Below, in pieces: positions 61,228 to 64,000 of a stretch of DNA of 64,000 nucleotides. Position 1 is the first letter of the stretch. Each line of letters begins with the position of its first letter. The position numbers and the translations under genes were made by a program. Where the stretch lies: contig NZ_JALPRJ010000005.1 of assembly GCF_030464885.1 (NCBI RefSeq), positions 124,001-188,000 on the forward strand, written 5' to 3'. This stretch comes from Caballeronia sp. SEWSISQ10-4 2. Its GTDB lineage: Bacteria > Pseudomonadota > Gammaproteobacteria > Burkholderiales > Burkholderiaceae. The notes beneath the pieces were generated by a model. It did not search any database and was not told where the DNA came from. It worked only from the letters and a program-made list of their open reading frames with translations.

Positions 61228-62979
61228 ATGGGTACCGCAACGACGGAGAATTGGGACCGCGAGGTCGACGTCATCATCATGGGTGCAGGCGCCGCCGGCA
61301 TGACGGCGGCGATTGTGTCGAAGAACGAGGGGCTTGTACCGCTCGTTCTCGAGAAGACCGATCAGGTCGGCGGAACTTCGGCGTGGTCGGTGGGAATGAT
61401 GTGGTTCGTCGACAGCGCACCAATGCAGGCCGCTGGTTTCAAAGATTCATTTGATAAAGCGCGGAAATACTTTGCCAGGACTGTCGGTACGAGTGTCGAC
61501 CGCTCATTGCAGGAAGCCTACATCCTCGAAGGCCGAGCCGCCCTCGACTATATGTTGCGCAACTCCGCGCTGGAGGTAGTGGCAGTCGACTACCCGGACT
61601 ACCACCCCGAACTGGAGGGAGGCATGTTCGGTCGCGCTCATGCCCCGCTGGAATTCGACGCTCGCAAGCTTGGGCCGCACTTCAAGAATCTACGTGCTCC
61701 GCTACCGGCGTTTGCTCCATTCGGTGGAATGATGCTTGACCTTGTCGACTTGCTCCACTTCCTTTCCTTCACGAAGTCAGCCCGGTCGTTCTTCCACGTG
61801 ATGAAACGCTTTTTGCGCTATGGCGTGGATCGGCTGAGCTATCACCGTGGCACCCGACTCGTTGGCGGAAACGCTCTCATCGCTCGCCTGTACAAGACCA
61901 TACTGGATCGGCAAATCGAAATCTGGCTGAGATCGTCCGCCACCAAACTGATCATCGATGACGGTACCGTCACAGGCGCAGAAGTGGTTCGGGACGGCCG
62001 CACGATTCGAATCCGCGCTCGCCAGGGCGTGGTCATTGCGACCGGGGGCTACCCCGGCAGCCAGGAAATGCGCCAGGAACACTCACGCAAGCCCACAGTC
62101 GACCTGACACTCGGACTGCCTGGCAACGTTGGCGAAGGTATTCGTCTAGGTCTATCGGCCGGGGGGCGACTTGACCACAACTCCGAGGACACGGGTTTCT
62201 ATGTGCCAATGTCAGTGCTTTCGAAGGAGACGGGCGATAAGGTGTTGTGGGGGCACTTCATGCTTGACCGTCCCAAGCCCGGCTTCATTGCAGTGGGCAA
62301 GGACGGGAACCGCTTCACCAACGAGGCGGCGTCGTACCACGCTTTCACCCTCGGGATGTTCAATGCTGGCGCCATCCCTGCCTATCTTATTGCCGACGCG
62401 GCGGCAGTAAAAAAGTACGGCATTGGCGTCATCCTACCCGGCAGTTTGTCGCTGCGGCGCTATGAGAAGGCGGGATACCTCTTCAGCGGCCAGACGCTGG
62501 CTGAACTTGCCGGCAAGATCGGCGTCGACCCGAGCGGACTGGAACGCAGCGTCGCGCGCAACAACGAATTTGCAGCCACTGGCGTAGACGCAGATTTCGG
62601 GAAGGGATCGTCCGCCTACAACATTTACAAGGGTGACCCTGCACACTCACCGAACCCCTGCCTTGGGCCCATTGAGCGAGGGCCCTTTTACGCTGTCAAG
62701 CTGATGCCGGGAGACTTCGGTACAAGCCGTGGTCTCGTGACCGGAAGTCACGGCGAAGTTCTTGATCGTGATAACCGTCCAATTCCTGGACTTTACGCTT
62801 GCGGTAACGATATGAACTCGCCGGTGGGCGGACACTACATTGGTGCCGGGATTACACTCGGGCCCGCGTTGACGTTCGGATATCTGGCCGCCATGTCCAT
62901 TGCTGGAAGTGGGCGGGCGTTGGTCGGCAGCAATGCGAACACTGCCTCCTCTGCCACCGCTAAAGTTCGCATCGCTTAG
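61228..62979 (+). CDS. FAD-dependent dehydrogenase (KstD / fumarate-reductase flavoprotein family)
   Basis: A 583-residue flavoprotein: FAD-binding VDVIIMGAGAAGMTAAIVSK at residues 13-32, the ATGGYPG segment near 270 and the C-terminal GLYACGNDMNSPVGGHYIGAG typical of 3-ketosteroid delta-1-dehydrogenases and fumarate-reductase-like flavoproteins. These enzymes insert or reduce C=C bonds next to a carbonyl. In this regulon a cyclic enone or dihydroxy-cyclohexenone substrate would make sense, with either oxidation or reduction possible. No heme or Fe-S domain. AGGAC lies about eight bases before the ATG. Confidence 0.86.
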   Translation: MGTATTENWDREVDVIIMGAGAAGMTAAIVSKNEGLVPLVLEKTDQVGGTSAWSVGMMWFVDSAPMQAAGFKDSFDKARKYFARTVGTSVDRSLQEAYILEGRAALDYMLRNSALEVVAVDYPDYHPELEGGMFGRAHAPLEFDARKLGPHFKNLRAPLPAFAPFGGMMLDLVDLLHFLSFTKSARSFFHVMKRFLRYGVDRLSYHRGTRLVGGNALIARLYKTILDRQIEIWLRSSATKLIIDDGTVTGAEVVRDGRTIRIRARQGVVIATGGYPGSQEMRQEHSRKPTVDLTLGLPGNVGEGIRLGLSAGGRLDHNSEDTGFYVPMSVLSKETGDKVLWGHFMLDRPKPGFIAVGKDGNRFTNEAASYHAFTLGMFNAGAIPAYLIADAAAVKKYGIGVILPGSLSLRRYEKAGYLFSGQTLAELAGKIGVDPSGLERSVARNNEFAATGVDADFGKGSSAYNIYKGDPAHSPNPCLGPIERGPFYAVKLMPGDFGTSRGLVTGSHGEVLDRDNRPIPGLYACGNDMNSPVGGHYIGAGITLGPALTFGYLAAMSIAGSGRALVGSNANTASSATAKVRIA

Positions 62980-63423
62980 TAGTGCCCTTGTAGGATCGGA
63001 TAGCGCGAATGAGTTGCCCCGATGCCTCCGGCTCCGTAGTCGCGGCGTGGTGCCTGCTTGGGGCTTGGCTTTCACAATCGCGTCTGGAAAGCTTATGCAA
63101 TAAGGCCTTGGGCATTTTTTGCGGGATACGCGATGTCGCGAGTACGCGAAAACCCCAAGATACCTTTTAGCCGTGCGGCGAAACGCACCACGGACTTCTC
63201 CCCGAGCGAGTTCGCACAACGCTTTATGGAGGACGAGTCGTTTTGGATGTATCGACTATGGGTATGACCTGGGCAGACGCGTCGTGGCAGGTTCCAACTG
63301 TATTCGGGTACCCCCACAGGGCGATACACCTGCCGCCGGGCCGCAATTTCTCCCCGTACGAGTTGAATGGCCGCTTCGGAGAAGCGGGTTCGAGCGACTG
63401 CTTCTGTGGCCGGTCTTTGCCCT
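62980..63423. other. Gene-free stretch of about 440 bases
   Basis: Open frames exist on both strands (for example 63132-63266, plus) but show no family resemblance and no ribosome binding site. Possibly the remains of a lost gene between the flavoprotein and the porin. Confidence 0.5.
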
Positions 63424-63461
63424 AAAAAAACGGTGCGCTCTCCCATAAGAAGAACGCACCG
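63424..63461 (-). terminator. Rho-independent terminator of the right-end porin gene
   Basis: On the minus strand a CGGTGCG...CGCACCG stem (63461-63455 and 63437-63431) is followed directly by seven T (63430-63424). It lies about 75 bases after the porin stop codon. Confidence 0.85.
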
Positions 63462-63536
63462 GCACATGCCTCTCGCAGCAGCGTGAAATTTTCTAAAACA
63501 AAGGAATTCTACGAAACTATCGTATTAGATAGCAGT

Positions 63537-64000
63537 TCAGAATGAATGTTGCATCCCCACATAGACGCCTGACTGGCTATGACCATAAAGCGGGTTTTCG
63601 TTGTATCCCGAAGAGGTCGTTCCGCCATTGCCTGCGGAGTTTGCATCAAGCCCGAAGTTTGCACCTTTGCTATTGCGTACCGTTGCAATTTGCATATCGA
63701 CCAAGGTGCGCTTGGACAAATTGTATGAACCACCGATCGAGTAAATGGTGGCGTTGCCCCCGCCGTTATTCGCATTGACGTGGTACACAGCTCCCATGAG
63801 CGCTGCTGCGGGAGTGGCCTGCCAGGTAACGCCGGCCCATTCCTGATCAGTCGTCGTCGGTGTACCTGACGAAGTACCCGTCATACCGGACGTCCGCGAC
63901 GCTTGATACACGGCCTGAAGCTTGACTTGGCCAAGGAACACGTTGAGTCCAGCAAAGTACTCGCGCGATGCCGAGAACGGATTGTTCAACAGACCATTCA
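63537..64000 (-). CDS. Outer-membrane porin, C-terminal part (cut by the right edge)
   Basis: The last 153 residues or so of a Burkholderia-type porin: SREYFAGLNVFLGQVKLQAV, NNGGGNATIYSIGGSYNLSK (followed by RTLVDMQIATVRN) and the final YVGMQHSF with terminal Phe. The frame stays open to the right edge, so the N-terminus and promoter are outside the window. It is a different gene from the porin at 47054, with a different C-terminal loop set. It may belong to the same regulon, but its promoter is not visible. Confidence 0.9.
   Translation of the reverse strand, partial: NGLLNNPFSASREYFAGLNVFLGQVKLQAVYQASRTSGMTGTSSGTPTTTDQEWAGVTWQATPAAALMGAVYHVNANNGGGNATIYSIGGSYNLSKRTLVDMQIATVRNSKGANFGLDANSAGNGGTTSSGYNENPLYGHSQSGVYVGMQHSF

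Noticed and set aside
63132..63266. 44-codon plus-strand frame near the right end
   Set aside because: No ribosome binding site and no recognisable family; left as part of the gene-free stretch.
1..64000. tRNA, rRNA, CRISPR arrays, prophage genes and intact insertion sequences
   Set aside because: Looked for by eye on both strands; none was found apart from the decayed IS6 remnant.

Overview
The window reads as a chromosomal or megaplasmid segment of a GC-rich betaproteobacterium of the Burkholderiaceae (Paraburkholderia/Caballeronia type). The evidence is two 16-stranded-porin genes of the Burkholderia kind, a DUF4148 protein, a phasin, many LysR/MarR/AraC regulators, an indole/indole-acetate type oxygenase cluster and a glutathione-linked gentisate pathway. 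Nothing indicates a phage or plasmid backbone. One decayed IS6-family remnant (about 4.5-4.8 kb) and several broken genes mark old rearrangement.

Layout. (1) 0-4.4 kb: an iac/iif/ind-like set (acyl-CoA-dehydrogenase-type oxygenase, small IacB/IifA protein, SDR, flavin reductase) with a PAS sensor protein (cut by the left edge) and a FixJ-type response regulator. The two divergent intergenic regions share a two-part sequence block. (2) 4.5-6.2 kb: IS6 remnant, periplasmic amidase, LprI-like protein. (3) 6.3-9.6 kb: SnoaL, isochorismatase-like and signal-less binding-protein genes, plus an AraC regulator. (4) 9.7-15.4 kb: a compact alcohol-oxidation unit with an AcoR-type sigma-54 activator, an orphan 24-residue pqqA, a binding-protein/cytochrome c fusion and a PQQ alcohol dehydrogenase carrying the DYD lanthanide signature. 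Both pqqA and the dehydrogenase have sigma-54 promoters and a shared upstream motif. (5) 16-25 kb: a giant NdvB-type cyclic beta-1,2-glucan synthase. (6) 25-33.5 kb: small proteins, lipoprotein + phasin, an acetate-type transporter, and a pirin/DoxX/pirin/AKR/MDR run with a divergent LysR.

(7) 33.6-63 kb is the most interesting part: a catabolic region tied together by five copies of one promoter module. Each has a -35 TTGAC[TA], a 17-bp spacer, a -10 CAT[CT]AT or GATGAT, and TCGATATAAA directly downstream. The modules precede (a) a long minus-strand operon: BKACE-family cleavage enzyme, homogentisate-dioxygenase-like cupin, NTF2-like protein, Gal80-like oxidoreductase, AAHS-type MFS transporter, then a decayed NTF2-like gene and SDR; (b) a sugar-type ABC transporter whose ATPase is fused to a permease; (c) a molybdenum transhydroxylase-like pair (pyrogallol hydroxytransferase/resorcinol hydroxylase family) followed by an SDR; (d) a 4,5-dihydroxyphthalate-decarboxylase-like protein; and (e) a KstD-like flavoprotein. 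Two paralogous MarR regulators lie beside sites (a) and (c). Three modules also carry a second palindrome, CTAGGGA-N2/3-TCCCTAG or close to it, next to the -35. My inference is a co-regulated route in which a polyhydroxylated aromatic is decarboxylated, trans-hydroxylated, reduced and finally cleaved by the BKACE enzyme, an anaerobic-style logic resembling gallate/pyrogallol/phloroglucinol breakdown. A conventional 3-hydroxybenzoate-to-gentisate operon (49.1-52.8 kb) with its own LysR is embedded in this region.

A 36-37-nt hairpin sits in the same orientation just upstream of the start codon of three genes (MFS, NTF2-like, LysR) and looks like a conserved 5'-UTR element. No tRNA, rRNA or CRISPR array was seen.
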